Source: Ilex aquifolium
Taxonomy: Eukaryota; Streptophyta; Magnoliopsida; Aquifoliales; Aquifoliaceae
NCBI GenBank assembly: GCA_951799425.1
Contig: OX637402.1
Coordinates: 2,818,001 to 2,882,000 of the forward strand
Reading direction: 5' to 3'
Length of the DNA: 64,000 bases
The position numbers were made by a program, and so were the translations under genes. Shown piece after piece: positions 46,029-57,480 of this stretch. The notes beneath the pieces were generated by a model that saw nothing but the letters and a program-made list of their open reading frames with translations, did no database searches and was not told the origin of the DNA. The stretch's first letter is position 1, and each line of letters starts with the position of its first letter.

Positions 46029-46942
46029 CCACATGCTATATATAACTAAACTATTCATGATGCTAAACAGATCTAAGTAAGCAATGCTTCAGGTGTATGA
46101 ATCACATCGTGTCTTTTTTGATAGGAATCACATCATGTCTTTCAATATATATGGCTCCCAAAAGCTCAAAAAATCTCTGTGTGCAGATAGATAATGATTT
46201 ATTTAATATTGGTTGGACAAGGCTCCATATGTAGCAGCAAAAGGTGAATAATGCTTGCGCACTTCACTGACAACCAGATTGCATCTAAGAAATGCTTAGT
46301 TTAGACCATACCGCATACCCATTAAACCAACCCATTTTCTTGTCTTATAAATAGTTAATTCATACCTTCAAGGACCAAAAAAGAGCTAATATCTATCTAT
46401 CTCAGAATGCATTAAGCTTATAATATGAGCAAACAGCCGAAGTTCTGGAGTTTTTGGTAAATAATGGACTCCTATTAAGCAATTGCACAACTTGGCCATT
46501 TTCTTTCAAAAAGAATATACCTAGTCTCGATATTAGATCAAATCATTTTTCAGATTTTGCCAATTTACCTATTTAGAAGATTTAACTGAGTAGGAATTAG
46601 AAATGAAGGTACATTATTGGCAAACTTTGTTGTGGGGGTTGACTATTACAGTTGAATATTGGATAATAAAATAATTAAAAATGACTTCCAAGGCCTGAAA
46701 AAGATAACTGAAGACCTATGCAACACAGCGTGTAACACCAGCCTAGCCTGGTGCAGTAAAATCCGTCTCTTAAGCAAGATGCTTGAAAACAAACTCACAT
46801 GATAATGCCAAAGGATGGTTGGAGGTGTGCAATAGTGAAATATGGTGTTATGGAAGTGAAAGAAATTTTTTTCGTTTTCTTTAGCATTAGAGAATCTTTA
46901 GCTGTGTCATTGTCAAATTTTTCTTTAGCATTTACATTTTAT
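46029..46942. other. Unassigned intergenic DNA
   Basis: AT-rich sequence without a recognised gene. There is a near-duplicate CACATC(G/A)TGTCTTT at about 46105-46140. Nothing else stands out. Confidence 0.4.
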
Positions 46943-47078
46943 GAAGGGGCAGCCTAGTTGAAGAGGCTAATGCCACGATGGAGTTTGTAGAGGACAGCCA
47001 TCCCCATGCAAGGGGAGGTTGTTTCTGTGACTCGAACAAATGACATTCGGGTCACAATGCAATAACCTCAGCATTAAG
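46943..47078 (-). mobile_element. Degenerate Au-type SINE
   Basis: Read on the minus strand, the sequence has a tRNA-like head with a box-B-like segment (complement of GACTCGAAC at about 47031), the GGTCACA stretch and the GGCTGCC-like end typical of the plant Au/TS SINE family. The flanks share ATTTTA (left 46935, right 47079), a possible target duplication. It is mutated and short of the consensus. Confidence 0.55.
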
Positions 47079-47085
47079 ATTTTAG

Positions 47086-48070
47086 ATGATGTTTGTATTG
47101 TGCCATTGAACAAAATGTGAGGTTTTGACTAATTCGTTCTTTTATTTTCTTGGTGAAGATATTAACAATTTATATCATGGAACCTTACCAAAATATTGAC
47201 CCAAATTGGGTATCATTCCACATCAACAGTGAACCATCATCATCGTCAAAGCCATATCTAAAAGAAAAAAGAAGTGCTGATTACTTCGCTTTTACAAAGG
47301 ATATCAGACAGAAGTACAAACCTAAAGTAAAAATAGCCATGGCAATTAAATAGAAGTATTCAATGCACAAGGATATACCATTTTGTTGAACAGCTGGAAA
47401 GAATCTCATCGAAAAGGATGCCAATTTTCTTGTTAAGGACACAAAATTATACTGCAACACCGCTAACGCAGGTGAATAGCTCTTGTTGGCATGGCTATGG
47501 CATGCGGGTGCTCATCCAATGGTGCCCCACGCCTTAGTCAAAGTGGGGGTTTGCTTGGCTAAGCAATCTTTATGTGTAAAGATGGCTTCCTAAGGACTTG
47601 GTCATGTAATTGGTTTGCTAGCAAAGGTGTTCAACATAAGTTTCAACTGGTATGCATGAATTATGCCCCAGGCTTTTGTCGTTAGGACTTCTTGGTTCAG
47701 ATGATGTCTGTTACTACCACTCGAAAATTATTCTAAGAGTTATTATAGTGGGTGCTCTACGAAAGGGTGCCATGCTGTCAACCCTAGCAACCTTATTCCC
47801 CTAAGAATGCTTGCCATGGATGTGGGCAAAGCATGCAAAGTCCGAGACCCGAAAAATGTGGGGCTGATGATCGATGGAACCCGTTGTTGATGGAACTACC
47901 ATGCATGGTTGAGGGAGGCAAAACATGCATGGTCATGTTGAGCTCAAGCAAGCAAGGCTTAGCTGATGGGCTCCAATTGTGGTGCATTGCAATCTTGAAA
48001 GACCAAGCCATGAGTTGAGCATGGCTTGACACGCAAGCAAGTAAAATAAGGTGTTGTGGACTAACAAGGA
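47086..48070. other. Unassigned DNA, possible old LTR
   Basis: No recognised gene. From about 47483 the sequence is GC-richer with many GGCATG words, and it starts TGTTGG. A matching end TATCACA occurs near 48632, so a solo LTR of 1.1 kb is possible. There is no second copy and no PBS. ORFs on both strands here have no features. Confidence 0.3.
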
Positions 48071-48190
48071 TGGTATGTGCACATCATGTGAGGCGGTTAT
48101 GAGCAATTGATGGCATGTGCACATCAGGTGAGACAATTATGAGCAGTTGTTGGCATGTGCACCTCATATGGGGCGGTTACGACTAGTTAA
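48071..48190. repeat. Three 40-bp tandem repeats
   Basis: Units begin at 48071, 48111 and 48151 with TGG(T/C)ATGTGCAC and contain GGCGGTTA-like cores. The copies differ by several bases each. Confidence 0.85.
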
Positions 48191-49869
48191 TGACTGAGTC
48201 AGGCAACAGTTAAAACTGCTCCAGCCATATTCAACAGATTACGGGGGAGTGGTAAAGCCGCCCACAATCCTTAGAGTGAATCTAATTGGTGTCTACAATC
48301 CTAACAGTTGGGGATGTCAATTGCGTGGCTGAGTTGACCAAAACTAGGTGGTACCAACATTGCCATGGTGGTTGGGCTGTAACTGCCATGTATAACTTTA
48401 TATGCAGGTGCTAGGATCTGCAATAACCCAAGAGAGTTTGGGCACGTTTTTGTAAGCAGCCCTTTAACTGGAGATTCTTTAAGTTTATTGAGAAGTAAAA
48501 AGTTGGGTCGTTTGGCTTGTAATCTCGTGTGCTTCTGTGTGTTTGATTTTTGCCCATATTCTGTTCGATATATTATTTTTGTGAACGATTGTGTATGTTT
48601 AGCTGAAACTGAGTGTTGAATCTCAGTGTTATCACAAGCCAAAAAAATTGAGTGTAATTTGACACCTGTGATAGTAGGGCATTATGGCCCTCTGTACATC
48701 ATCCAGGCTCTAGTGATGTCAATAATGTTGTGGGCTTGACCATCATAAAGTGGCACTGCCATGTTTAACACACCCATCCAGTCACCTAATTTTTGCACCA
48801 TTTCAATCCGTTCCATGGGAGAAGGCAAGAAACAACAAAATCCGGAGCTCCAAGCATACATGCAATAGCCCCTTTTACAGCAACACATTTTGATTAAATT
48901 TCTCGTGGGGTCCCAAAAATACTAGAAAAGTAAGTGTGGCAAGTAGTGAGATCATCTCCTTGAGATCCATCTACAAAAAAAAAACTATCCTGGTGAATCA
49001 TAGCCCCAGCCTTCACAAACAAAGACAATTGTCTTATCAATTTTGAGGAACTGGACGAGAGGACAATTAAGAGATATAAAAAATTAGTACAAGAGAATCC
49101 GCTACTCGGATAGGAACTATCCCAGCTAGCTAGTAGAATCAATCAACACATAACAGAAGTCAAATCAAATATTCAAAATTAACAAGCAAGCCATAGATAA
49201 AGAATCGATTGACTAGACAAAATCCATCGCTTTGGTTCAAGCCACAAAGCTAAGAATTTATGGAATTGTGTGGTTTTAGCATTGTTTTGGATGGTGTGAT
49301 TGGAAAGAAATTATGGGACAAGTCGCTTACATGGCTTCTCTTTGGGCTTACATGTCCAAAGACTTTGAAGGAATTCTGTTTTTTTTTTTTTTTAGGGATC
49401 ATTGGGTTTAAGTATGTGTCGATTGATATAATTTATTTTAGTTTTTGTTAGCTCTATAGCTTTTCTTTTTACCCTTTGGTGTCCTCAAATGTATTTATTA
49501 TATTTCGTATAAATAATATTTCAAGCCTATTTCTTTGTGGCTGGCCCTAATGCTTGACGTCAGGTTGCCTAGCCATATGAAAAGTGTCCTATCAAAATAA
49601 AATCATATACAACAAACATATGCATACATACAAGTAAATCATTTCTTCTTCATCTTTCCTTAATCTGGTATTCGGGTGACCAATTGTACTTTGACCAACC
49701 CATACTACTATGCGATTTATAAGGAAAAAAATCCATATAAATCCACAATGCAAAGTTTTAGTGTTCTTACACTACTTGTGCAGTTGCTAAGAATGAAATG
49801 AAGCATAATAGTTAGGGTTCCCTTCGAGTTTCAATTGGGGTAGGTTTTTTTTTTTTTGTTTTTATTTAA
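48191..49869. other. Unassigned DNA
   Basis: No gene is supported. The minus-strand frame at 48682-48888 has protein-like composition (MERIEMVQKLGDWMGVLNM) but matches nothing I know, and the region around it is not open. A T-run is at 49379-49393. Confidence 0.35.
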
Positions 49870-51029
49870 TTTTATGTTGTCTCCTGATATGACACTTCTG
49901 AGAAAGAAGCAGATTGTGACGCGTGTTCTCGGCCCCGAGGACATCCTTCTCTCTCTGATAACCGCCACGTGTCTTCGGCACCGAGGGCAGTGGTCTCTCT
50001 AACAAGAATATGTGTCCTCGGCACCGAGACACGTTACTCTCGGACGACAAGGTCCCTCGGCGCCGAGGAACCTCCATTAAACAAACCATGTACCCTCGGC
50101 TCCGAGGGTACCTCCACTCCAAGACGCCTGAGTGTCCTCGGCTTCAGGGATACTTACTGGGGCTCTGGCCCTCCCCCGTCACTCCGACTTCTAGAAAGGC
50201 TATTGATTGACAGCTGATCAGTCTCAACTAGACTAGGAGTTATGAGGGTACTCTGCACGAGGAGGTCAGAATGGCAGGACCAACACGACACTCCACCAAG
50301 GGGAACAGGACGCGTGGCATGAAGTGTAGAATGAGGGACAAATAGACAAACATACCCCTAGTGACATGCGGCTGTCTCAGTCAAGCATTTAATGAATCCT
50401 CAGTCGATGGGACATCAACAGTGACTCGAGAAGCCAGGAAGGAGGAGCATCAAGTGCTCCAGTACCAGGACATTTAATGCCTCAGTATTGAAGAAAGAAC
50501 ATTAAATGCTCCGGGATCCAAGCATTTAATGTCTTTGCATAAAAGAAAGGGCATTGATTGCTTGGGGATCCGAACAATTAATAATGGGGTCTCCCCCATG
50601 CAAAATAGGGGGCACACTGTCCCGTCTCTGGATGCTACCTACTGTCTAGACTATCAGTAATGATAATTCCTGGAAGGTATAAATAGCCTCAAAAACACAT
50701 TGCAAAGGTACGCAAAATCATCTCTCAAGGACACACAACAATGCTTTCTTCTTCCCCTCTCTCAAAGAACTGACTTGACCGTCGGAGGGGATACGCCGGA
50801 AAACACTCCGACGCCCTTCTAACCTATTTTCTTTGTATCAGGAACCCTCATCGATCCTCCTGAATCGGTCGAGCAACCTCTTGGAACAATTCATAACCAC
50901 TCCATAGGCCCCCTTTGTCCCTTTAAGTCATTTCTCTGTCACGGGATCTTCGACATTCGAGGCGAACACGGGCTCACCAAAGGAGATATCTGTCTTTTAC
51001 AACTATTGTGCGAAATTCATCGCGCACAA
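49870..51029 (+). repeat. 5' LTR of a Tat-like Ty3/gypsy element
   Basis: It ends at CGCGCACA, four bases before the PBS at 51033. The left end is uncertain because no second LTR exists. It carries six palindromic CTCGGCNCCGAG motifs (49928-50150) and a TATA box near 50678 (GGTATAAATAGCC). Confidence 0.65.
49928..50150. repeat. Six spaced CTCGGCNCCGAG palindromes
   Basis: Copies lie at about 49928, 49973, 50017, 50056, 50095 and 50136, spaced 39-45 bp. The copy at 50056-50067 (CTCGGCGCCGAG) is a perfect palindrome; the last is decayed. Flanks such as ACCTCCA recur. Confidence 0.85.
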
Positions 51030-51032
51030 TTT

Positions 51033-51049
51033 TGGTGCCATCTGTGGGA
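51033..51049 (+). promoter_or_regulatory. PBS of the Tat-like element
   Basis: TGGTGCCATCTGTGGG follows the LTR. It resembles the TGGCGCCGTCTGTGGG site seen in Tat-clade elements, with two changes. Confidence 0.65.
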
Positions 51050-51079
51050 AACGATTCAACTTTCCGAAAAACAGTGACC

Positions 51080-51925
51080 ATGGTGAATACTCGTCAAAAA
51101 GGGAAGGGCCATCAACAGAGGAATATTGATCTGCCAGTGCCCTCTACGTCGAGAATGAAAGACCACATCGAAAGTATCAACAAGGGACTTTCAGTCCATT
51201 TGAGGGAGCAAATCCGTCAGACTAGTATGGGTATCGGGTCTGGAAAGTCCGCCCCATTGGCACGTCAACTGGTTGAAGTGATTGAGAAAAAAATTTGGGG
51301 ATCGATTACGACAATTGGAAGAAGACAACGTGAACGTCCTTAACCGGCTTGAGGAATTTGTACTCTCCGGTAGGGGATCCCGGGATTTGAGGCAGTCCCG
51401 TGAACCCTCCGTCAGGGAAGTGGGACCTGAGGACTTTAGGAACCGCCTGAGTAGCAAGATGGGAAGCTCCAAAGCGCCCGAGGGCCAATGGGCAGCTCCC
51501 TGAGATCCCAACTAAGAGGCCCAGGCCTCTGGCTTGGAACGACCTCCATCGAGGTCTGTCCGGGCGAGGGGGCATGGAGGAATTCGAGGAGGATTCGACC
51601 CTCTCCGTCCGACATCCTGGAGCAGGGGAATTGGCCGACCGACGCCGAGAAGGCGAAGGTACGCGCCCCAAGCAAAAAGAGGACCTCAGGGTCCGATTGG
51701 ATTCCACAAGGAGGGAAAAGATCAGTCAGGAGGGAGACATGGACGACGAATTTATTCAGTTGCCCTTTACAAAAAGTATTGCAGAGATGGAGGTACCAAA
51801 GAAGTTCATGGTGCCAAGGTTCAAGGTGTACGATGGGTGTTCCGACCCGGAAGCTCATCTCAGACAGTACAAGCAGATGATGTCTCTCTACCACACCGAT
51901 CAGCGATTTTTGTGCCGAGTGTTCT
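51080..51925 (+). pseudogene. Tat-like gag, frameshifted and interrupted
   Basis: The gag starts with MVNTRQKGKG (51080) and shifts frame near 51290 (MRKKFGDRLRQLEEDN, a probable coiled coil). It stops at 51501, then resumes at 51574-51925 with the gag capsid start (FTKSIAEMEVPKKFMVPRF, DPEAHLRQYKQMM). The chromovirus B insertion cuts it after DQRFLCRVF. The rest of gag and the protease are not in the window. Confidence 0.75.
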
Positions 51926-54900
51926 TGTGACGCCCCAATTTCCGGGGGTCCTTTATTAACCGTTGACCATCCGTCAACCCGCGGAAATACTCGTGATAGT
52001 CGTATAACCCGACACCACGTCATTCACATGCTTTTAACCGGATTTACCATCCACAAGATCAATTATACCTCAAATTATGTCCATTTATGTCATAGGAACC
52101 AAGGAAAACCAAAGCCCAAAAGCATGGCTAAGCATTTTGAAAATTTCAAATTTTTGGAAAACCTTCCGGAAGGTTTTGACTCAACCTTCCGGAAGGTTTG
52201 CTCACTGGAAAAGTTCTTCCGGAAGGTCTTTCTTAACCTTCCGGAAGGTTTTGCCTTCTGGAAAATAGATTGAAAATGAAACGTGTCGACCTTCCGGAAG
52301 GTGTACTCAAACCTTCCGGAAGGTTTTGCTCACTGGAAAGGTTCTTCCGGAAGGTTTTTCTTAACCTTCCGGAAGGTTTTGCCTTCTGGAAAATAGATTG
52401 AAAATGAAACGTGTCGACCTTCCGGAAGGTGTACTCAACCTTCTGGAAGGTTTTACCTTCTGGACCACAATTCTGCCTTAACCTTCCAGAAGGTTTTAGT
52501 GACCTTCCGGAAGGTTTTGCCCATAATTTCTTCCTTCCTTAGTTTTTCAATCCCAATTCAACCAAAACCATTCCATTACCATCCCAAACATGGATAACTA
52601 TATTTTCCACATTATACGTGTTCTATACAAGTTCCATAGCATAAAATTCCACATTTTTACACATCAAAAGTGAAATTTTATAAAAGTTTTACAAAACTCA
52701 ACCCAAGGCCACAAGCCGGCCCCCTTCATGCTTGATGCTCTCCAAGTGAGCCATCCGCTGGTGCAAAACTCACACCTGAAAATGTTGTCCCACGAAGGGT
52801 GAGCCACGCTCAATAGGATATCCTCCTACAGAGGCTACTCCCCAACCTAAATGCATATGAAATGCGCACATGCAACGATCAACAAGCATCAACCAATCCA
52901 ACAAGAGTACACACTTCAATGTTAGAAAGCTACCATGCTATGCTATGTCATGCCATGATATGAGATGGAACTCACTCACGCACCTTATCCCGAGTCTTCC
53001 CCGACTCACACAACACAATGCAAAAGCCAATGTGTATGAACCCGTCTATTGACGGAAAAACCCTCCCAATGATCGTTTGAATTAAAAGTTATATCCTTAT
53101 AAAATCAAATCATTGTTTGAGGATACCCATTGAATGGGTGTTTTTATATAACAAAATCTTGTGTCTTCCTGGGCAACGGATTTTGGAATCGCACCGCCGG
53201 CTCCGTGGGCCTATCTACACTTTTTGGACTTGCACCGTCGGAGTGTATGAACCAGTGGTTCCGGGTTTTTCACCCGAGGGAGTGTCTAGCCCTACTTGCT
53301 TTACCCGACACAAGTTTTCCTTATGCAATGCAACCGTGCAACTCAGTCGGATCTTCGATCCCGACTTTCCCGAGTTCACATACCAACCACCAAGATTTGG
53401 TGTTTGATCCACAACACATGCACACACCCACACTCATGCCTATGACCCATGAATGCGATGTCAACTCACCCACACACACTCATGTCTTATAACCATGAAT
53501 GTGATGTGCCCATGAGAATGCAATGTAATATACCCTTGCATCTTCTCCACATGTTCAATATGTATGAATGCCATATGAACAACTCAACAATAAATCCACA
53601 TATCCATGGTACTTCATATCATAAGCATATGCATATAAATACCATAATTCAACACTTTGTCAACACCTCGTAAGCATGTGTATATCAACATTTTCCTTAA
53701 TCACAATATCCAAGCATGTTATACATAGTTCATGCAAAACATACTTCACATTTTCATCAAAGCATTTACTCAACACCTTCAAAGCATCCAAGATCATGTA
53801 ATCACATAATATACTCAAATTCATCATAAAGCTCCAGAAATCATATTAATTGATTTCTACACAATTATACCAAGATATAATTCATTCTACCCATAACATA
53901 ACCTCATATGTCATAATTTCTCAAGAAATTATCAACAACCATTCCTAAATATCCTTTTCATTTAGGAATTCACTTTACCCAATTTCCCATATCAATTTTC
54001 TACACTTCAAGTTTCTTTACGAAATTTACCCATCAAGTAAATTTATTTACCCATTTCATACCAACCTTGCTTAGCACATTTGGTACTCATTTCCCACACA
54101 TGAAATGCATTAGTGGTACATTAAACTAGAGAATGTGATTTAAATCTTGCTACCCATTCTCAATACCCATTTCACCCAAATAACCACAATAGGCAAGTGA
54201 TACATATATATATACACCTACCCATTCCATATAACCTTCCTAGGTTGGAAATAAACCTAAGTAGGAAGAAAACCCTACCTCTTGTAGCGTGTAGAATCGC
54301 CGTGGGAAGCTCCTAGAACTCAAAGCAAGCTTGAATCCTTCACTTCCAAATTTTCGGCCTCCCAACGTTCGGTGAAAGCCGTCGTTTTTGGTACCCACGC
54401 GTAGCCCTCGACGCGTAGAGCAACTCTTGTTCTTGGCCCGAGTCGATTTGAGCACTCCACGGTCGTAGATCGTAGAGAGAAGTTGAGTTTTCTCTCCTTT
54501 TCCCTCTCTTCTTTTCTCTCGGCTGAAACCGGCTGAAATGGTGAAGGAGAAGTCTGATTTTTCAGACTTTAGGCCCCTATTTATATTTTAGAATACTTGG
54601 CCCACAATTGGCCACACGTCCTACTTAATTTCGGGTCCGTTTTAATCCCGAAACGATTAAATTTCGCTCCGGTTTGAGTTCAAAATATTTTTATTTTAAC
54701 TTGCCTCTAATATTTCCCCAAACTTTAAAATTTTATAAAAATTTCGTGCATGGGGTCACCCGAGGCCCGTTCGTCTCGTAAAACGCGAAAAATCCGACTA
54801 TCTCGGAATTCAACGAAATTTGACGTGGTAACTAGATTTCGCGAGACGAATCCAACGGTGGAATCCGTTTCGTCATCCGAGATCTAGAAAAATTCAGTTT

Positions 54901-54973
54901 TTCAACTAGTACCGAAGTGGCAATTCACCTATTGCCCTTGTTCGTCAAAGTTTAAATTTTCCGGGGTTTCACA
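51926..54973 (-). repeat. LTR of chromovirus element B (3.05 kb)
   Basis: The minus strand starts TGTGAAACCCCGG right after a polypurine tract and ends GGGGCGTCACA. A TATA box (ATATAAATAGGGG) is at 54574-54590. It contains the CCTTCCGGAAGG cluster near its inner end. Small ORFs inside (53117-53492, 54240-54455) are unsupported. Only this LTR is present. Confidence 0.75.
52160..52516. repeat. Twelve CCTTCCGGAAGG palindromes
   Basis: Ten perfect or near-perfect copies and two single-base variants lie in 350 bp, followed by TTTTG or TGTACTC. Part is a 128-bp tandem duplication (52261 and 52389 both start GAAAATAGATTGAAAATG). The core TTCCGGAA fits the heat-shock-element pattern TTCnnGAA. Confidence 0.9.
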
Positions 54974-55765
54974 TTCTTCCCCCCTTAAAAGAATTTCGTC
55001 CCCGAAATTCACACCCACATGCACATTCGACCATATGCATAAGTTACAACATTATTGTCTCACTGTCCCTCATGTATCTGTCTCTCTCCCGGACTAGGTT
55101 CTAGACGCAACCAAGTCCGTCCGTAAAGGCACCACATATCCCGTGTACCTCTGTCCCATTTCCGGGACTACTAGAATAGGGGGTAAAGTAACCTTCTTTG
55201 TAATTTGACAATAGTACCGAAGCATCCCAAGGTGAAGCATTCGGTAGTGAAGTCCTTATTCAAACTAGAGTTCTCACAACTCTACCCGTGTCATTCTATG
55301 AGGAGTCATAGAGTAGACAACATACCGGGGTGTAACTTAACACTGAAGTCTACATCCCAATGTGGAGGCAAACATTCGTAAGCTCCTAAAACTTAAAACA
55401 TACACACTCCAATGTGTAAACAGTGCCCCGTTGTTGATCACACTTAATAACGACTCAGTGTGCCGTTAATCCTTCCATTCTCAGGATGACATCAAACCCG
55501 ACATGTCCACGACCCTAAGGTCCATAGTGAGTAGAGTCCCCGAGATCTCTAACTCACAACCGTCATATCTGATCAATGTAGGCCCTAATCCCTAAGGTGG
55601 AATTCACCCCTGAGGACTCTTCTAGGGTTATAATATTTAAAACTGTACCATGCACAAAACATGAAAAATAACAGTATTTGACACGCTCAAGTCAAATAAC
55701 ACGTGTACCCATAAATAAGGAATAAGTGATGTACCGTGGGTCGCTGCCTGATCCCCCGACTCACT
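54974..55765 (-). pseudogene. Polypurine tract and decayed pol relic of element B
   Basis: 54974-54990 is the purine tract after TTTCGGGGACGAAATTC, typical for the end of chromovirus pol. Then follow broken fragments: a protease piece reading like MSGFDVIL near 55500, and nothing of RT or integrase that I can identify. Most of pol is deleted. Confidence 0.6.
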
Positions 55766-56536
55766 CTATGGTGCAACGTCAAAGACCGTTTCCTGGGTCT
55801 CCAATGTTGTCGCTTCAGAGTCTTGTTCTTGGCCTTGGCCCATACCTTGGCTCATCCGGTCTGATTGCGGAGTCTCCGCACGTGGCGTACTAGGGACTTG
55901 CACAACGCTCTGTAGTTGGGACTGATTTCCCTGGTCCTTAGTGGAATAGGGAAGAACAATACGTGCCTGTGTGAGTCCCACCGACGACTGGGATTGAGAA
56001 GTCTCGGAACTCTGTGAGGTTTGCCTCAGGGGGCAATCCTTCTTCCTATGGCCCGGTTGTCGACAATAGAAACATGTCTTCTGGCCTCCTTGAAACGTTC
56101 CCTTGAATTTCTTCCCTCCTCGGGACAAAAGATTTTGGGCTTGAACCCGCTCTCGTGATCCCTGCCTCTGAGGACAATCCCTCCTCTTATGACCCACTTG
56201 GCGACAATGATAACATGGCCCCTGCCCCGCTTGGCTGGGAACCCTGAAGTGCCCACTACTTTGGGAGGTTTGCCCTTGGCCTTGGCCTTGATAGCCGCGG
56301 CCCTGCCCCAATGATTCTTGTGGGCTCGATGCCTTTTGCTTTTTCCGTGGCCGTTGATGGCCCATGGAACTTAAACTCCTTTGGATGGCTTGAGCCCCTT
56401 GGTTCAAATTGGCGCTTGTCTGTGCTAGGTTAGCAGCCATCGTACTCATAGCCTCCATATAGGCTTGTTGGTCCAAAGCCGGTAGTGGTTGGTTGTTCCG
56501 TCCACCGCCTAGACGTCCCCTTCCTCTATATGCCAT
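55766..56536 (-). CDS. Element B gag fragment with two zinc knuckles
   Basis: An open 256-aa frame. The Arg/Gly-rich start (MAYRGRGRLGGGR) and a short helical part (YMEAMSTMAANLAQTSANL) lead into two CCHC knuckles: CYHCRQVGHKRRDC and CFYCRQPGHRKKDC. A Gln/Ser-rich tail follows. The capsid domain that should lie between the N-terminus and the knuckles is missing, so it is a deletion product. It could bind RNA but not form particles by itself. The frame may simply not have decayed yet. Confidence 0.7.
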   Translation of the reverse strand: MAYRGRGRLGGGRNNQPLPALDQQAYMEAMSTMAANLAQTSANLNQGAQAIQRSLSSMGHQRPRKKQKASSPQESLGQGRGYQGQGQGQTSQSSGHFRVPSQAGQGPCYHCRQVGHKRRDCPQRQGSRERVQAQNLLSRGGKKFKGTFQGGQKTCFYCRQPGHRKKDCPLRQTSQSSETSQSQSSVGLTQARIVLPYSTKDQGNQSQLQSVVQVPSTPRAETPQSDRMSQGMGQGQEQDSEATTLETQETVFDVAP

Positions 56537-56669
56537 CTACACACATGTCAAATAGCAATAGAGTACTAACTTAATATCCCAAGGTAGGGATCAAGTTCAA
56601 AACATTGAGAATTCTCTCATCGTGTCCCTAGTAGAGCAAGTGTCTCACACTAGTAGACTTTTAACCCAT
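56537..56669 (-). other. Element B leader remnant at the junction with Tat-like pol
   Basis: The sequence upstream of the gag start ends without a PBS or 5' LTR. Tat-like coding sequence resumes at about 56670. The 5' LTR of element B and about 1 kb or more of Tat-like gag-protease were probably lost in one deletion. Confidence 0.5.
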
Positions 56670-57062
56670 GAAAAGTACTTCTGGCGGACGGAGACGAGGA
56701 CATATACTTCCTGATTGGCTCCGCCATGTACCAGGCCGAGCAGGAAGAGATGGCCAATTTTTTTAGAAGAAATGTAGATGTGTTTGTCTGGGAGGCCACG
56801 GAAATGAGGGGGATAAGTCCCGACGTCATGACCCATAAACTTCATGTCGACCCCACTCATAAGCCGGTGAAACAGAAACCCTGGCGAACAGCACCGCACT
56901 ACGCCCAAGTAGTAAATGACAAGGTGGAGAGGCTCTTGGAGGCCAACACCATGCAGGAGGTTCAGTTCTCGAAATGGTTATCAAACACGGTTTGTGCTTT
57001 GCGTTGACTTCACTGATCTGAACAAGGCCTGCCCCAAGGATGACTTCCCCCTTCCTATCACA
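56670..57062 (+). pseudogene. Tat-like RT N-terminal fragment
   Basis: It reads EEMANFFRRNVDVFVWEATEM, HKLHVDPTHKPVKQKPW, VVNDKVERLLEANTM, then jumps to CVDFTDLNKACPKDDFPLP with loss of about ten residues and a frame change near 56995. This is the RT entry region of the Tat clade. It ends abruptly at 57062, with no RT catalytic box. Confidence 0.8.
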
Positions 57063-57480
57063 AACACGAGATAACAAGCAAATTATGATAAGGAAATAGC
57101 GACTCCCTTTAAAATTTGTTACGCAAGATTGAGCATTACCACGAATGGTATTTCAGATCATGAAGTTTCCTTAGAGGAGCATGCCTAAGAAATAAGAGAT
57201 TTTTTTGTCAAAATTTTCGAGTCTTTGTGCTGCTGTGTGAAAATTAGTGAAAGTTTTTAACAAGCAAAGATTTGAAGGTAATACAAAACTTTTTTATATA
57301 AAGTTGTTGAAGAATCATACTGCACTTCGCAATTTTTAACTATTAGAGTTCTTATTTGATATTATCAGTAGTGTAGGTAATAACACATCTTTTTCAGCAG
57401 TGGTGCATGACCAACATTTGATGCTGCACTTAACCTGTTTATTAAGTCTTTTGTCTGATCAATTTTCTTTTGCTGCTTCT
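57063..57480. other. Unassigned AT-rich DNA
   Basis: No retroelement homology is seen after 57062. The part nearest 57480 may be former intron or exon of the ABCF fragment but I cannot read it. Confidence 0.35.

Noticed and set aside
47483..48632. Solo LTR with TGTTGG...TATCACA ends
   Set aside because: No second copy, no PBS and no convincing target duplication in the window.
48682..48888. Minus-strand 68-codon ORF as a gene
   Set aside because: No family recognised, no flanking exon signals; kept only as unassigned DNA.
51191..52023. Minus-strand ORFs of 106-195 codons across the Tat-like gag
   Set aside because: They are antisense to gag, whose plus-strand frames show recognisable capsid sequence.
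53117..53492. Overlapping ORFs of 96 and 120 codons
   Set aside because: They lie inside the element B LTR and have no homology I can see.
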